Below are positions 34,822-43,257 of a stretch of DNA of 64,000 nt, one piece after another. Location: positions 75,421 to 139,420 of the forward strand of contig JBMOQP010000010.1 of NCBI GenBank assembly GCA_049322715.1. The letters are read 5' to 3'. A model generated the notes under the pieces. The model saw only the letters and a program-made list of their open reading frames with translations. It did not search any database and was not told the DNA's origin. Position 1 is the stretch's first letter. Each line of letters begins with the position of its first letter. Source of the DNA: Thiofaba sp049322715 (GTDB lineage: Bacteria; Pseudomonadota; Gammaproteobacteria; Halothiobacillales; Halothiobacillaceae). Both the position numbers and the translations under genes were made by a program.

Positions 34822-36579
34822 TCAGTCGCCCCGCTCCCGGTCCTCCCAGGACATGCCACGCGCTGGGGTCGCCGCGGCCGCCAGGGTGGTGCCCTCGTCC
34901 AGGATCGCCTCGAGCGGTCGCGGCATGTCGATCCAGTAGCCCTGGGCATGGTCCACGCCCATCTCGGCCAGCATGCCGAAGATCGACTCGTTCTCGACGA
35001 ATTCCGCGACCGTCTCCATTCCGAGCGACTGCCCCACCTGGTTGATCGCCCGCACCAGGGCGGCATTGTGCGGATTGCGGTCCATGTCGCGCACGAAGGC
35101 CCCGTCGATCTTCAGGGCGTCGACATGCATGTCCCGCAGGTAGGCGAAGGACGAGAGTCCGCTGCCGAAATCATCCAGCACGAAGCGGCAGCCCAGCGCG
35201 CGCAGCGACTCGATGAACACCGCCGCATTGCCGAGATTGGTCACCATGGCGGTCTCGGTGATCTCGAAATGGATCCGCTCCGGCGCGATCCCGCTGCCCC
35301 TGACCAGCGCCATGACGCGATCGAGAAAGCCCTGGTCGGAGAGCGACTGGGCGGAGAGGTTGAGGGCAAGGTTCAGCGCGGGCAGGCCATCGCCCCCGCT
35401 CTCCTCCCACCGGCGCACCATGGCCAGGCAGTGCTCGATGATCCAGGCATCCAGGTCGACCATCAGTCCGTAACGTTCCGCGGCGGGGATGAACTCGCCC
35501 GGCATGGCCAGCCGTCCGTCCGGGCAGCGCATGCGCACCAGCACCTCGTAGTGGCGGGGCCCCGCCCCCTTCAAGGCCCGGATCTCCTGGCCGTAGAGCA
35601 CGAAGGCGCTCTCGTCCAGCCCCCAGCGCAGGCGGTGGACCCAGGCCATCTGCTCGCGCCGGCGCCTGGCCGACTGGTCATGGGGATCATGGATGTGCAG
35701 CTGGTTGCGGCCGATCTCCTTGGCGGCATAGCAGGCGCTGTCCACCCCGCTCATAACCTCGACGACCGTCCCGCAGCCCGGGTTCAGCTCGGTCACCCCG
35801 GCCGTCACGCTGACATCAAAGACCTTGCCATCCCAGCGGAAACGATGGCCGACGATGCATGCCTGCAACCCGCGCACGATCGCCACCCCCTCATCCAGGG
35901 GACAGTCGAGCAGGAGGAGGCCGAACTCGTCCCCGCCGAAGTGGGCGAACACATGCCGGTGCCCGATACCGTCGCGCAGGATCCCGGCAACCTCGCTGAT
36001 CAGCGCATCCCCCCCCTCATGGCCGCACAGGTCGTTGATGATCCGCAGGCGATCCACGTCGAGGAAGCACAGGGTGTGGCGCCCCTCCTCCATGCCTACC
36101 AGGATGTCGGCCAGACGGTGCTCGAACTGCGGGCGGTCGAGGGGCGGCTGCCCCCCTTCGTCATCCGGGCACCACTTCTCCGGCAACGAGGCGATATCGC
36201 CATCGTCCTCGGGAGCGGCACGCATCTCCCTGATCCGCTGGGGCAGCATCCAGGCCCGCTCCTTGCTGACGAAGGCGCAACCGGGGGCGGATACCACATC
36301 CTTCACGGCGCCATCGAGATCCTGCGCGGAAAACACGATGAACGGCACCTCCGGCGCCACGGCGCGCACCCGGGCGTGGACCTGCGCCACATCCAGCGTG
36401 GGCAACCGATGATCGCAGACGACGATGTCCGGCCTTCCCCGGCGCAGACAGGCATCGATCTCCTCCACGCTGGTCGCGTAGTGGATGGCCGGCTTAATCC
36501 CCGCGGCACGCAGAAGCTCGGACAGCAGGATGCGGTCATCCTCGAAATTCTCGATATGCAGCAGGCACAGTTGCGACAT
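34822..36579 (-). CDS. REC-GGDEF-EAL cyclic di-GMP regulator
   Basis: The 585-residue cytoplasmic protein has a receiver domain (phospho-acceptor Asp56 in 'VVCDHRLP', Lys in 'FVSKER'). A GGDEF domain with intact GGDEF at 215-219 and an EAL domain from about residue 320 follow. The EAL triad reads EVL ('YEVLVRMRC') but keeps the metal Glu, 'LNLSAQSL', 'ITETAMV', 'LDDFGSG' and 'ETVAEFVE'. Phosphodiesterase activity is therefore likely. ATG 36579 has GGAGG upstream and lies 16 bases after cheB, the end of the chemotaxis operon, which hints at phosphorylation by CheA. Confidence 0.9.
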   Translation of the reverse strand: MSQLCLLHIENFEDDRILLSELLRAAGIKPAIHYATSVEEIDACLRRGRPDIVVCDHRLPTLDVAQVHARVRAVAPEVPFIVFSAQDLDGAVKDVVSAPGCAFVSKERAWMLPQRIREMRAAPEDDGDIASLPEKWCPDDEGGQPPLDRPQFEHRLADILVGMEEGRHTLCFLDVDRLRIINDLCGHEGGDALISEVAGILRDGIGHRHVFAHFGGDEFGLLLLDCPLDEGVAIVRGLQACIVGHRFRWDGKVFDVSVTAGVTELNPGCGTVVEVMSGVDSACYAAKEIGRNQLHIHDPHDQSARRRREQMAWVHRLRWGLDESAFVLYGQEIRALKGAGPRHYEVLVRMRCPDGRLAMPGEFIPAAERYGLMVDLDAWIIEHCLAMVRRWEESGGDGLPALNLALNLSAQSLSDQGFLDRVMALVRGSGIAPERIHFEITETAMVTNLGNAAVFIESLRALGCRFVLDDFGSGLSSFAYLRDMHVDALKIDGAFVRDMDRNPHNAALVRAINQVGQSLGMETVAEFVENESIFGMLAEMGVDHAQGYWIDMPRPLEAILDEGTTLAAAATPARGMSWEDRERGD

Positions 36580-36595
36580 CTTCCTTATCCTCCCC

Positions 36596-37669
36596 TCAGC
36601 GGCGCGCCTGTTGCAGGGCCGCCGGGATGTCGTACAGGGGCACGACATGGCAGGCCGCGTCGCGACGGATCGCCTCCCGGGGCATGCCGAACACCACGCA
36701 GGTTTCCTCGCTCTCGGCGAAAGTGACGGCCCCGGCCTGGCGCATCTCCAGCAGGCCCTGGGCACCGTCGTCCCCCATGCCGGTCATCAGCACGCCGGTG
36801 GCCTGCGGTCCCGCGACCCGGGCCACGGAGCCGAACAGCACGTCCACCGAAGGCTTGTGGCGGCGCACCGGCGGGCCATCGAAGACCTCCACCGTGTAGC
36901 CCCGGCTGTAGCGCTTGAGACGCATGTGCCGCCCGCCCGGGGCCAGCAGGGCACGCCCCGGGCGCACCTCGTCGCCGTCGCGCGCCTCGAGGACCTCGAG
37001 CGCGCTGATGGTGTTGAGGCGTCCGGCGAAGGCCGCGGTGAACTTCTCCGGCATGTGCTGGACAATGACGATGCCGGGCGTGGAGGCGGGCAGGCGGGTG
37101 AGGACGGCCTCCAGGGCCTGCGTCCCCCCGGTCGACGCCCCCAGGGCGATGACATGCTGGGCGCCGGCAGGAACCGGTGCAGCCCCGGGGGTGACAGGCC
37201 TGACGGCCTTCTCTCCCGCGGGCGTGGCGACCTTTCCCGCCCCGGCCCCGGGGGCGCGGCGCAGCCTGGCATCGGCGGCTGCCTTCACCGTGCGCACCAG
37301 GTGCGCAGCCTCCTCGTGCAGGAAGCTCTTGAGGCCGATCTTCGGCTTGGTCACGATATCCACCGCCCCGGCCGAGAAGGCCTGCATGGTGGCCTCCGCG
37401 CCCTGCTCGGTGAGAGTGGAGCACATCACCACCGGCGTCGGACGCTCGGCCATGATCTGGCGCAGGAAGGTCAGGCCGTCCATGCGCGGCATCTCGATGT
37501 CCAGCACGATGACGTCCGGCCACTCCTGCTCCATGCGCTTCATGGCGAAGATGGGGTCGGAGGCCGTCCCGATGACGCGCAGGTCCGGGTCCTGGCCGAG
37601 CACCTCGGCCAGGACCTGGCGGATCACCGCCGAATCATCCACGATCAGAACCTTCTTCATGCTTCCCAT
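36596..37669 (-). CDS. cheB: Chemotaxis methylesterase/glutamine deamidase CheB
   Basis: CheB removes methyl groups from chemoreceptors when phosphorylated by CheA. The 357-residue protein has a receiver domain (Asp57 in 'VIVLDIEMPRMDG') and a Pro/Ala-rich linker. The methylesterase domain has Ser179 in 'IALGASTGGTQAL', the His in 'IVQHMPEKFTAAFAGRL' and the Asp in 'LMTGMGDDGAQGL'. The start may be ATG 37669 or the in-frame ATG at 37660. It lies six bases after cheD. Confidence 0.96.
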   Translation of the reverse strand: MGSMKKVLIVDDSAVIRQVLAEVLGQDPDLRVIGTASDPIFAMKRMEQEWPDVIVLDIEMPRMDGLTFLRQIMAERPTPVVMCSTLTEQGAEATMQAFSAGAVDIVTKPKIGLKSFLHEEAAHLVRTVKAAADARLRRAPGAGAGKVATPAGEKAVRPVTPGAAPVPAGAQHVIALGASTGGTQALEAVLTRLPASTPGIVIVQHMPEKFTAAFAGRLNTISALEVLEARDGDEVRPGRALLAPGGRHMRLKRYSRGYTVEVFDGPPVRRHKPSVDVLFGSVARVAGPQATGVLMTGMGDDGAQGLLEMRQAGAVTFAESEETCVVFGMPREAIRRDAACHVVPLYDIPAALQQARR

Positions 37670-37675
37670 CCCGAC

Positions 37676-38164
37676 TCACGAGGCATCCACGAGGACGCTC
37701 TGCTCGATCACGCCGACCTTGCCAAGACGCAGGTCCAGCGTCACGTTGCGATAGATTTCACCGCCCACCCGGCGCTCGCCGATACGGAAGCCGCTCGCCG
37801 CAAGAGCCTTCTCGACGGCCTCGACATTGCGCCGGCCGATGTCGAGCGAGGCGCGCCGCTCGGCCGCCCCGAACATCACCCCGCCGCCATAGACCCCGAC
37901 CTCATAACCGGCCGGCCAGGTGCCCAGCCGGCGCACGCGCTCCAGCAGCCAGGCCACCGCCCCGTCCGCGTAGCGCGGGTCGGGTTCAAGACCCCCTCCT
38001 CGGCCGGGGATGGCCTTGGGGTTGTGGGGCAGGACCACGTGGCACATACCCCCGACCGCGCGGGACGGATGCCAAAGCGTCACGGCCACGCATGACCCCA
38101 GCAGGGTGCGCAGGATGGCGTGCTTCCGCCCGAAGTAGATCTCGCCAGGCTTCAGGTAGAGCAT
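37676..38164 (-). CDS. cheD: Chemoreceptor glutamine deamidase CheD
   Basis: CheD deamidates receptor glutamines and tunes receptor activity. The 162-residue protein shows the catalytic Cys in 'LRTLLGSCVAVTLW' and the His in 'GGMCHVVLPHNP'. The segments 'YADGAVAWLLERVRRLG', 'EVGVYGGGVMFG' and 'IGRRNVEAVEKALAASGFRI' are typical. It sits between an MCP and cheB in the same direction. Confidence 0.95.
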   Translation of the reverse strand: MLYLKPGEIYFGRKHAILRTLLGSCVAVTLWHPSRAVGGMCHVVLPHNPKAIPGRGGGLEPDPRYADGAVAWLLERVRRLGTWPAGYEVGVYGGGVMFGAAERRASLDIGRRNVEAVEKALAASGFRIGERRVGGEIYRNVTLDLRLGKVGVIEQSVLVDAS

Positions 38165-38201
38165 GCCACACCCATGTTACTCGCGCGTTGAGGTTGAGCC
38201 G

Positions 38202-39199
38202 GTCATGCGTCCCCCTTCTCGGACGCGAAGCTGGCGTTAGCCCACGGCTCGAAGTCGTCCTCGTGGGCATGGTGGTGGCGGAGGTCATGGCCGCGACCGT
38301 GGACCTGCGGCTTGAGGCGCGCCACCGCCCGGCGCGCGGAACCGTGGCCGTGCTCCGAACCGTGCGACTCGTCCAGCTTGAAGAACGCCATCGTCTGCTG
38401 CAGCTGAACCGCCTGCGCGCTCATCTCCTCCGCCGTCGCCGCCAGCTCCTCCGACGACGACGCGCTCTGCTGCGACACCTTGTCCAGCTGCTCCACCGCC
38501 ACCGTCACCTGGCTCACCCCGGTCGACTGCTCCACCGAGGCCGCCGCGATCTCCTGCACCAGCTCCGCCGTGCGCTGGATCGCCGGCACCACCTCGTTGA
38601 TCAGCGTCCCGGCCCGCTCCGCCACCTTCACGCTGTTGCCCGCAAGGTCGGAGATCTCCTGCGCCGAGGTCTGGCTGCGCTCCGCCAGCTTGCGAACCTC
38701 GTCCGCCACCACCGCGAAGCCCTTGCCGTGCTCGCCGGCGCGCGCCGCCTCGATCGCGGCGTTCAGCGCCAGAAGGTTGGTCTTGTACGCAATGTCCTCG
38801 ATGATGCTGATGCGGTCCGCGATCTGCTTCATCGCCGCCACGGTGTCGGTCACGGCGCTGCCGCCCTCGCTCGCCTGGCGCGAGGCGTCCGTCGCGATCC
38901 GGTCCGTCGCCTGCGCGTTCTCCGTGTTCTGGCTGATCGAGGCGCTCATCTGCTCCAGCGACGCGCTCGTCTCTTCCACGCTCGCCGCCTGCTCGCTCGC
39001 GCCCTGGCTCAGGCTCTGCGCCGTGTCGCTCACCTGGCCCGCCGCCCCAGTCAGGGCCTCCGCCGCGCTGTTCACCTCGCCAATCACCTGCTTCAGGCGT
39101 TCCACCATCGCCGCCTGCGCCGCGATCAGCTGTCCCACCTCGTCGCGCGAGTTCGACTCGATCCGCACCGTAAGATCACCCTCCGCAAGACGGTGGGTC
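38202..39199. repeat. Direct repeat of about 998 bp, copy 1 (MCP signalling module)
   Basis: This block matches 43253-44250 at a constant offset of 5051 bases. I see one mismatch (T at 38210 against G at 43261), and translations in both directions are otherwise the same. The left end coincides with the stop codons of the two MCP genes. The right end falls in the HAMP region just after CGGTGGGTC. Confidence 0.95.
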
Positions 39200-39855
39200 G
39201 CCTCCAGGGCGCGCTTCAGGGGGCGGGTGATGCCCAGGGTGACCCAGGCGATGATGACTAGGCCCAGCACCAGCGCCACGAGGGCCATGACCAGGCTGAG
39301 GCCCAGGATCCGGTCGCTGCTCGCCTGGACATCGGACCGGGTGCGCACCAGGTCCTCCTGCAGGGCGCTGCGCATGCCCATGAGCTGTTCACGGATCTTG
39401 CGCCAGGCGGGCGTCTCCTGCCCGTTCAGGATGCCCTTGGCCCCTTCGAGGTCATTGGCCTGAACCCGCTCCAGCACCGCGGCCTGCAGCGGCCTCTGCG
39501 CGCTTCGCAGCTCCTCGAGGCGGGCAACCTGCTCCGCCACCTCGCCCGTCGCGATGGCCTTGGTCGCCCGCAGCGCGGTCTCGAAACCGTCCGAGGCACT
39601 CTTGAAGTTCTCATGGGCCGTCTTGTTGCCCGGGTTGAGGATGATGTTGCGCATGGCCTGCCCCACCTGCAGCCCCTGGGCATACATCTCGGTCACCGAC
39701 TGGAACAGCGCCTGGTCATGATCGAGGAAGTCCGTGAACTGGCCGCGCATGTTGTGCAGGCCATACAGTGCCGTGGCGATGGCGGCGATGAACAGGGCGA
39801 ACACGACGCCCATGGAAAGGAACAGGCGGCCGCCAATGGATCTCAACAGGTTCAC
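38203..39855 (-). CDS. Methyl-accepting chemotaxis protein (four-helix-bundle type), MCP-1
   Basis: The 550-residue receptor has an N-terminal membrane helix and a periplasmic four-helix-bundle ligand domain (about 35-185). A second helix ('LVMALVALVLGLVIIAWVTL'), HAMP and the signalling hairpin with tip 'NLLALNAAIEAARAGEHGKG' follow. The C-terminus reads '...HEDDFEPW' then 'ANASFASEKGDA'. DFEPW fits the CheR-binding pentapeptide pattern x-aromatic-x-x-aromatic, so the last 12 residues look like an added tail from a repeat module. From HAMP to the end the DNA is essentially identical to MCP-2. Confidence 0.94.
   Translation of the reverse strand: MNLLRSIGGRLFLSMGVVFALFIAAIATALYGLHNMRGQFTDFLDHDQALFQSVTEMYAQGLQVGQAMRNIILNPGNKTAHENFKSASDGFETALRATKAIATGEVAEQVARLEELRSAQRPLQAAVLERVQANDLEGAKGILNGQETPAWRKIREQLMGMRSALQEDLVRTRSDVQASSDRILGLSLVMALVALVLGLVIIAWVTLGITRPLKRALEATHRLAEGDLTVRIESNSRDEVGQLIAAQAAMVERLKQVIGEVNSAAEALTGAAGQVSDTAQSLSQGASEQAASVEETSASLEQMSASISQNTENAQATDRIATDASRQASEGGSAVTDTVAAMKQIADRISIIEDIAYKTNLLALNAAIEAARAGEHGKGFAVVADEVRKLAERSQTSAQEISDLAGNSVKVAERAGTLINEVVPAIQRTAELVQEIAAASVEQSTGVSQVTVAVEQLDKVSQQSASSSEELAATAEEMSAQAVQLQQTMAFFKLDESHGSEHGHGSARRAVARLKPQVHGRGHDLRHHHAHEDDFEPWANASFASEKGDA
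38215..38250 (-). repeat. Repeat-derived module in the MCP-1 tail
   Basis: On the minus strand GGGCTAACGCCAGCTTCGCG matches GGGCTTACGCCAGCTTCGCG of the type B element at 16945, and the long B element at 8832 has the same core. It is read in the same frame in the beta-glucosidase tail (AYASFAFAQG) and here (ANASFASEKG). Confidence 0.7.
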
Positions 39856-39927
39856 GGTTTTCCTCTTTCTAGTTCTTGTGACGTGTGCGGGAAGGCGTCG
39901 GACGACGCTGCATACCGATCCATGGGA

Positions 39928-40779
39928 TCAGCGGCGCTTGCCTGCCCCTCCCGTGGCAGGAGAGTCGGTCAGGCGGTAGATGGAAGGCCTCACGGCCTGC
40001 AGGCGGTCGGTGATGCCGTTCAGCGTCTCCGAGTGCCCGATGATCAGGTGCCCCCCGGGCTGGAGGTGGTCCAGCATGCGCAGGACCAGGCGGCGCTTGG
40101 TGGGCGGGTCGAAATAGATCATCACGTTGCGCAGGAAGATCACGTCGAATCGCTCGCTGAAATCCCCCCAGTCGCCGTTCAGGTTGAAGTGCTCGAAGCG
40201 GGTGGCCGCCCGCAACCTGGGCGACACCCGCATGAAACCTTCCTGCGAACGCACCCCGCGCAGGGCGTAGGCGTGCAGATAATTCCTGGGGATGCGCTGG
40301 GCATGCTCGATGGGATAGCGGCCGCCGCGCGCGACCTCCAGCACCCGCGTGCTGATGTCGGTGCCGAGCACCTCCCAGCGCCCCGAACCCAGCGCCTCGT
40401 CCAGCACCATGCCCAGGGTATAGGGCTCCTCGCCGGAGGACGAGGCCGCGCTCCACACCCGGAACGGCCGAGCCGATGGTGCGTGCGGCAGGATGTGCTG
40501 GCGCAGGAAGTCGAAGTGGGCCGGCTCGCGGAAGAAGGAGGTCTCGTTGGTGGTCAGAAGGTCGAGCATCACGCGCAGCTCGTCGCCGCCCTCCGGCCCC
40601 GTCGCGAAGGCCACGTAGGCCTCGAGGTCCGGCAGGCCGTGATGGCGGACCCGGCGCGCCAGGCGGTTGGCCACCATCGACTTCTTGTTCGGCGCCAGGC
40701 TGATTCCCGCGCGCTGGTGGAGGAAGCGCTGGATGCGCCCGAACACCTCGTCCCCGACCGTGAGTTCCATGCCCCCCAT
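39928..40779 (-). CDS. cheR: Chemotaxis protein methyltransferase CheR
   Basis: CheR methylates receptor glutamates with S-adenosylmethionine. The 283-residue protein has the N-terminal helical domain ('RIQRFLHQRAGISLAPNKKS', 'MVANRLARRVRHHGL') and the SAM-binding 'VWSAASSSGEEPYTLGMVL'. 'ILRNVMIYF' appears here as 'FLRNVMIYFDPPTKRR', followed by 'HLQPGGHLIIGHSETL'. Length is normal. It lies between MCP-1 and the ODP-type sensor. Confidence 0.96.
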   Translation of the reverse strand: MGGMELTVGDEVFGRIQRFLHQRAGISLAPNKKSMVANRLARRVRHHGLPDLEAYVAFATGPEGGDELRVMLDLLTTNETSFFREPAHFDFLRQHILPHAPSARPFRVWSAASSSGEEPYTLGMVLDEALGSGRWEVLGTDISTRVLEVARGGRYPIEHAQRIPRNYLHAYALRGVRSQEGFMRVSPRLRAATRFEHFNLNGDWGDFSERFDVIFLRNVMIYFDPPTKRRLVLRMLDHLQPGGHLIIGHSETLNGITDRLQAVRPSIYRLTDSPATGGAGKRR

Positions 40780-40781
40780 CC

Positions 40782-41525
40782 TCAGCCCCGGATGCCGCTG
40801 CCGACCTTCAGTTCGTCGAGCCAGTGGATGAAGCGCTCGACGTCATCGCCCCGGAAGATCGCGCCGTGCTGCGGGCAGAGCATGTCGATCCGCATCCGGC
40901 TGGCGCGCTCGCACCAGTCGCGCTTGGCCTCGTTGGAGCCCATCCAGCGTCGGTGGAAGCCCTCCATGTAGCGGATGTGGCGGTCGAAGTCGGTGACGAA
41001 CAGGTAATCCTCCTCGTGCGGGATCATGGCCGCGCCGATGTCGCCGGAGAACAGGATGCGCGCCTTCGCGTCGTAGAGGTGGAAGTTGCCCGAGGAGTGC
41101 AGGTAGTGCGCCGGCACCGCCTGCAGGGTCAGTCCGCCGAGCGGGATCGCCATGCCCTCGTCCGGGATCAGGCGGAAGGTGTCCTCGTTGCCGCCGAAGT
41201 GCGGCACGAAGCTGTCCCACAGCCAGCTCAGGTAGCAGTGCAGGTTCGGGTTGAAGTCCAGCCACAGGGCCAGCGAGGAGATGATGTCCGGGTCCTGGTG
41301 CGAGGCGAACAGGTTGTGGATCTTCTCCGGGTCGAACACGCCGCTGATGGCGGAGAACACCGCCGGGAAGATCTCCATCCCGCCCGGATCGGTCAGCAGG
41401 CCCTCGCCCGCCGAGGTGATCAGGTACTCGTTGGTGTCGATCAGATGGTCCGGGCGCTCGGGATCGCGGGCGATGGCGACCCAGCGGTGGTCGCCGTCCT
41501 CATAGATGGTGGTGGTCTTCTTCAT
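40782..41525 (-). CDS. ODP-type diiron oxygen-binding protein (metallo-beta-lactamase fold)
   Basis: This 247-residue protein resembles the oxygen-binding diiron proteins related to flavodiiron proteins, known as chemotaxis oxygen sensors in Treponema. Putative ligands are HQDPD at 76-80, His140 and His143 in 'PAHYLHSSGNF', Asp162 in 'FSGDIGAA' and His220 in 'CPQHG'. It lacks the flavodoxin domain of flavodiiron reductases. The start is ATG 41525. The gene is two bases from cheR and next to a small receptor-tip-like protein, so a soluble oxygen or iron input to CheA is inferred. Confidence 0.85.
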   Translation of the reverse strand: MKKTTTIYEDGDHRWVAIARDPERPDHLIDTNEYLITSAGEGLLTDPGGMEIFPAVFSAISGVFDPEKIHNLFASHQDPDIISSLALWLDFNPNLHCYLSWLWDSFVPHFGGNEDTFRLIPDEGMAIPLGGLTLQAVPAHYLHSSGNFHLYDAKARILFSGDIGAAMIPHEEDYLFVTDFDRHIRYMEGFHRRWMGSNEAKRDWCERASRMRIDMLCPQHGAIFRGDDVERFIHWLDELKVGSGIRG

Positions 41526-41535
41526 GCGGTGACTC

Positions 41536-42135
41536 TCAGTGATCCAGCAGGGCACGCGCCCCGTTCAGGCGGACGAGGATCTCGGCGATCGCCTGCTGCA
41601 GGCGCACGGCCACCGACTCCAGCTCCGCATTGGCGCCTCCCGCCTGCGCCTCGACCTTGGCCAGCACGGCCAGCTGCTCGCCGATGCCGCACAGGCGCAG
41701 CGCGCGCCCGAGCGCCCCGGCCATGGCCTCGCGCAGCGCGCCCAGCCGGCGTGCATGCCCCGCCTGGCGGGCCTGCTGCGTGGCAAGGGCACCGGCCAGC
41801 AGCGCCGGGCTCGCGCCCTGGCGCCGGCAGCCCGCGTCGGCGCGCTCGAAATGGCGCCCGCGACGGGCCTGCTTGGCCTGCTCGGCGCCCACCCGGACCA
41901 TCTGCCCCAGCGATCCGCCGACCTCCGCCACGCTGCGGTCGAGACGCTGGCTGAACACGCGCAGCTCCTCGGTCACCCGGGTGAAGCCGGGCACCCGCAC
42001 CAGGCTCCGGCGGGCCGCGAACATCGCGTTGAGCGCGATGGTGTAGACCTGCCGGCTCGCCTCGACGACGGCCTTGATCGCCTCGTTCAGGCGCACCACG
42101 CGCAGCAGCTCGGCGTCGCGCCGCATCCGGTTCAT
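41536..42135 (-). CDS. Soluble protein with degenerate chemoreceptor-tip sequence
   Basis: I do not recognise a named family. The 199-residue protein is predicted all-helical, without signal or membrane segments. Residues 30-66, 'VYTIALNAMFAARRS' to 'GFTRVTEELRVFSQRLD', align with the MCP hairpin tip 'NLLALNAAIEAARAG' to 'GFAVVADEVRKLAE'. The order and spacing are the same, but identity is low. The rest is Ala/Gln/Arg-rich coiled coil. Its ATG overlaps the cheW stop (ATGA), and the ODP gene follows 10 bases later. It may link ODP to the CheA-CheW array. Confidence 0.65.
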   Translation of the reverse strand: MNRMRRDAELLRVVRLNEAIKAVVEASRQVYTIALNAMFAARRSLVRVPGFTRVTEELRVFSQRLDRSVAEVGGSLGQMVRVGAEQAKQARRGRHFERADAGCRRQGASPALLAGALATQQARQAGHARRLGALREAMAGALGRALRLCGIGEQLAVLAKVEAQAGGANAELESVAVRLQQAIAEILVRLNGARALLDH

Positions 42136-42731
42136 GCGTTGAGCCTTGTCGCGGGCACCATCAGCTCGGGGATGGCCAGCACCCGCTCGAGCGCCAGCAG
42201 CGCGGTGAAATCCTCCTCACGGCGCAGCATGCCGCCGATGTAGTCGGCCGGGATGCTGGTGCCGAAGGCCGGGGCGGGCTCGATGTCCGCCCCCTCGACG
42301 TCCACTACCTCGTTCACCATGTCGACCACGATACCGAGGTCGAGGCTGAACTCGCCCTCCCGCGCCTCGATCACGAGGATGCAGGTGCGCTTGCCGACCG
42401 GTGCCGGCTCAAGGCCCAGGCGGCGGGCGAGGCTGATGACCGGCACCACGTCCCCGCGCAGGTTCAGCACCCCGCTGATGGTGTCCGGGGTCAGCGGCAC
42501 GGCGGTCAGGGCGCGATACTCGATGATCTCCTTGATCGCGCCGATCTCGATGCCGAAGCGCTCGCCACCGAGGGTGAAGGCCAGGATCTTGTGCTGCCCG
42601 GCCCAGCGGCGGAATCCATTCCTGGATTCCGCCCCGCGGGTGTCGCTTTGCGACCCAGCGCCGTTCCCTACGGCGTTGTTCCCGGCGATCTTGCCGGCCG
42701 TGCCGGCGGCCACTTGCATTGTGTTCTGCAT
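42132..42731 (-). CDS. cheW: Chemotaxis coupling protein CheW (with repeat-encoded N-terminal insert)
   Basis: CheW links receptors to CheA. The body (from about residue 46, 'QHKILAFTLGGERFGIEIGAI') has the two SH3-like folds, with 'SGVLNLRGDVVPVISL', 'VVDMVNEVVDVEGADIEPAP' and 'RREEDFTALLALERVL'. Residues 18-42 come from a type A repeat (NNAVGNGAGS, SDTRGAESRNGF) and lie in the flexible N-terminus, so function should survive. ATG 42731 is chosen because upstream in-frame sequence covers the other cheW gene. It lies 10 bases after that gene. Confidence 0.93.
   Translation of the reverse strand: MQNTMQVAAGTAGKIAGNNAVGNGAGSQSDTRGAESRNGFRRWAGQHKILAFTLGGERFGIEIGAIKEIIEYRALTAVPLTPDTISGVLNLRGDVVPVISLARRLGLEPAPVGKRTCILVIEAREGEFSLDLGIVVDMVNEVVDVEGADIEPAPAFGTSIPADYIGGMLRREEDFTALLALERVLAIPELMVPATRLNA
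42608..42677 (-). repeat. Palindromic element type A, copy 4 (inside cheW)
   Basis: On the minus strand this has AACGCCGT-AGGGA-ACGGCG, GGGTCGC-AAA-GCGACACCC and GGCGGAATCCA/TGGATTCCGCC. It is nearly the same as copy 2 at 9101. The flanking AAC is also shared, and it is translated in the same frame, giving 19 of 23 identical residues. Confidence 0.9.
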
Positions 42732-42741
42732 GACGTGTTCC

Positions 42742-43257
42742 TCAGGCGACCTGCCCCAGGCCCTCCGACTCGGGGCACGGCGCATCGAATCCCGCCAGCG
42801 CGGCCAGGTTGTTGCCGCGCAGCAGGGCATCCCCGCGCAGCAGCACCACCAGTCTCTCCCCGACCTTGGCCACGCCGTCGATGGCCTGGACGCTCTCCTC
42901 GCCGCCGAAGTTCGGCGCCGGCTCGATGGCCTCCTGCACGATGTCCGCGACCTCGCGCACCGCCTCGACGATGAAGCCGACCTCGACCAGACGATCACCC
43001 TGCTGCACCTCCATCACGATGATGCAGGCACGTCCCTCGAGACTGGTCTCGGCCCCGCCGAACAGCAGGGCGACGTCCACCACCGGCATCACCTTGCCGC
43101 GGATGTTGATCACGCCGCGATGCGCGCGGGGCAGGCCGGGCAGCGGAGTGATCTCGCCGACCTCGAGGATCTCCTTCACCTTGAGGATGGGCAGGCCGTA
43201 CAGCCTGCCCCCGACCAGGAAGGTCAGGTACTTGCCGCCGACGGCCACCGCAGTCAT
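42742..43257 (-). CDS. cheW: Chemotaxis coupling protein CheW, second copy
   Basis: The 171-residue protein has the CheW pattern: 'GGKYLTFLVGGRLYGLPIL', 'KVKEILEVGEITPLPGLP', 'RGVINIRGKVMPVVDVALLF' and 'VGFIVEAVREVADI'. The C-terminal 'VVLLRGDALLRGNNLAAL' is longer than in the other copy. Its ATG overlaps the MCP-2 stop (ATGA). It has no repeat insert. Two CheW proteins in one cluster could serve different receptor classes. Confidence 0.95.
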   Translation of the reverse strand: MTAVAVGGKYLTFLVGGRLYGLPILKVKEILEVGEITPLPGLPRAHRGVINIRGKVMPVVDVALLFGGAETSLEGRACIIVMEVQQGDRLVEVGFIVEAVREVADIVQEAIEPAPNFGGEESVQAIDGVAKVGERLVVLLRGDALLRGNNLAALAGFDAPCPESEGLGQVA

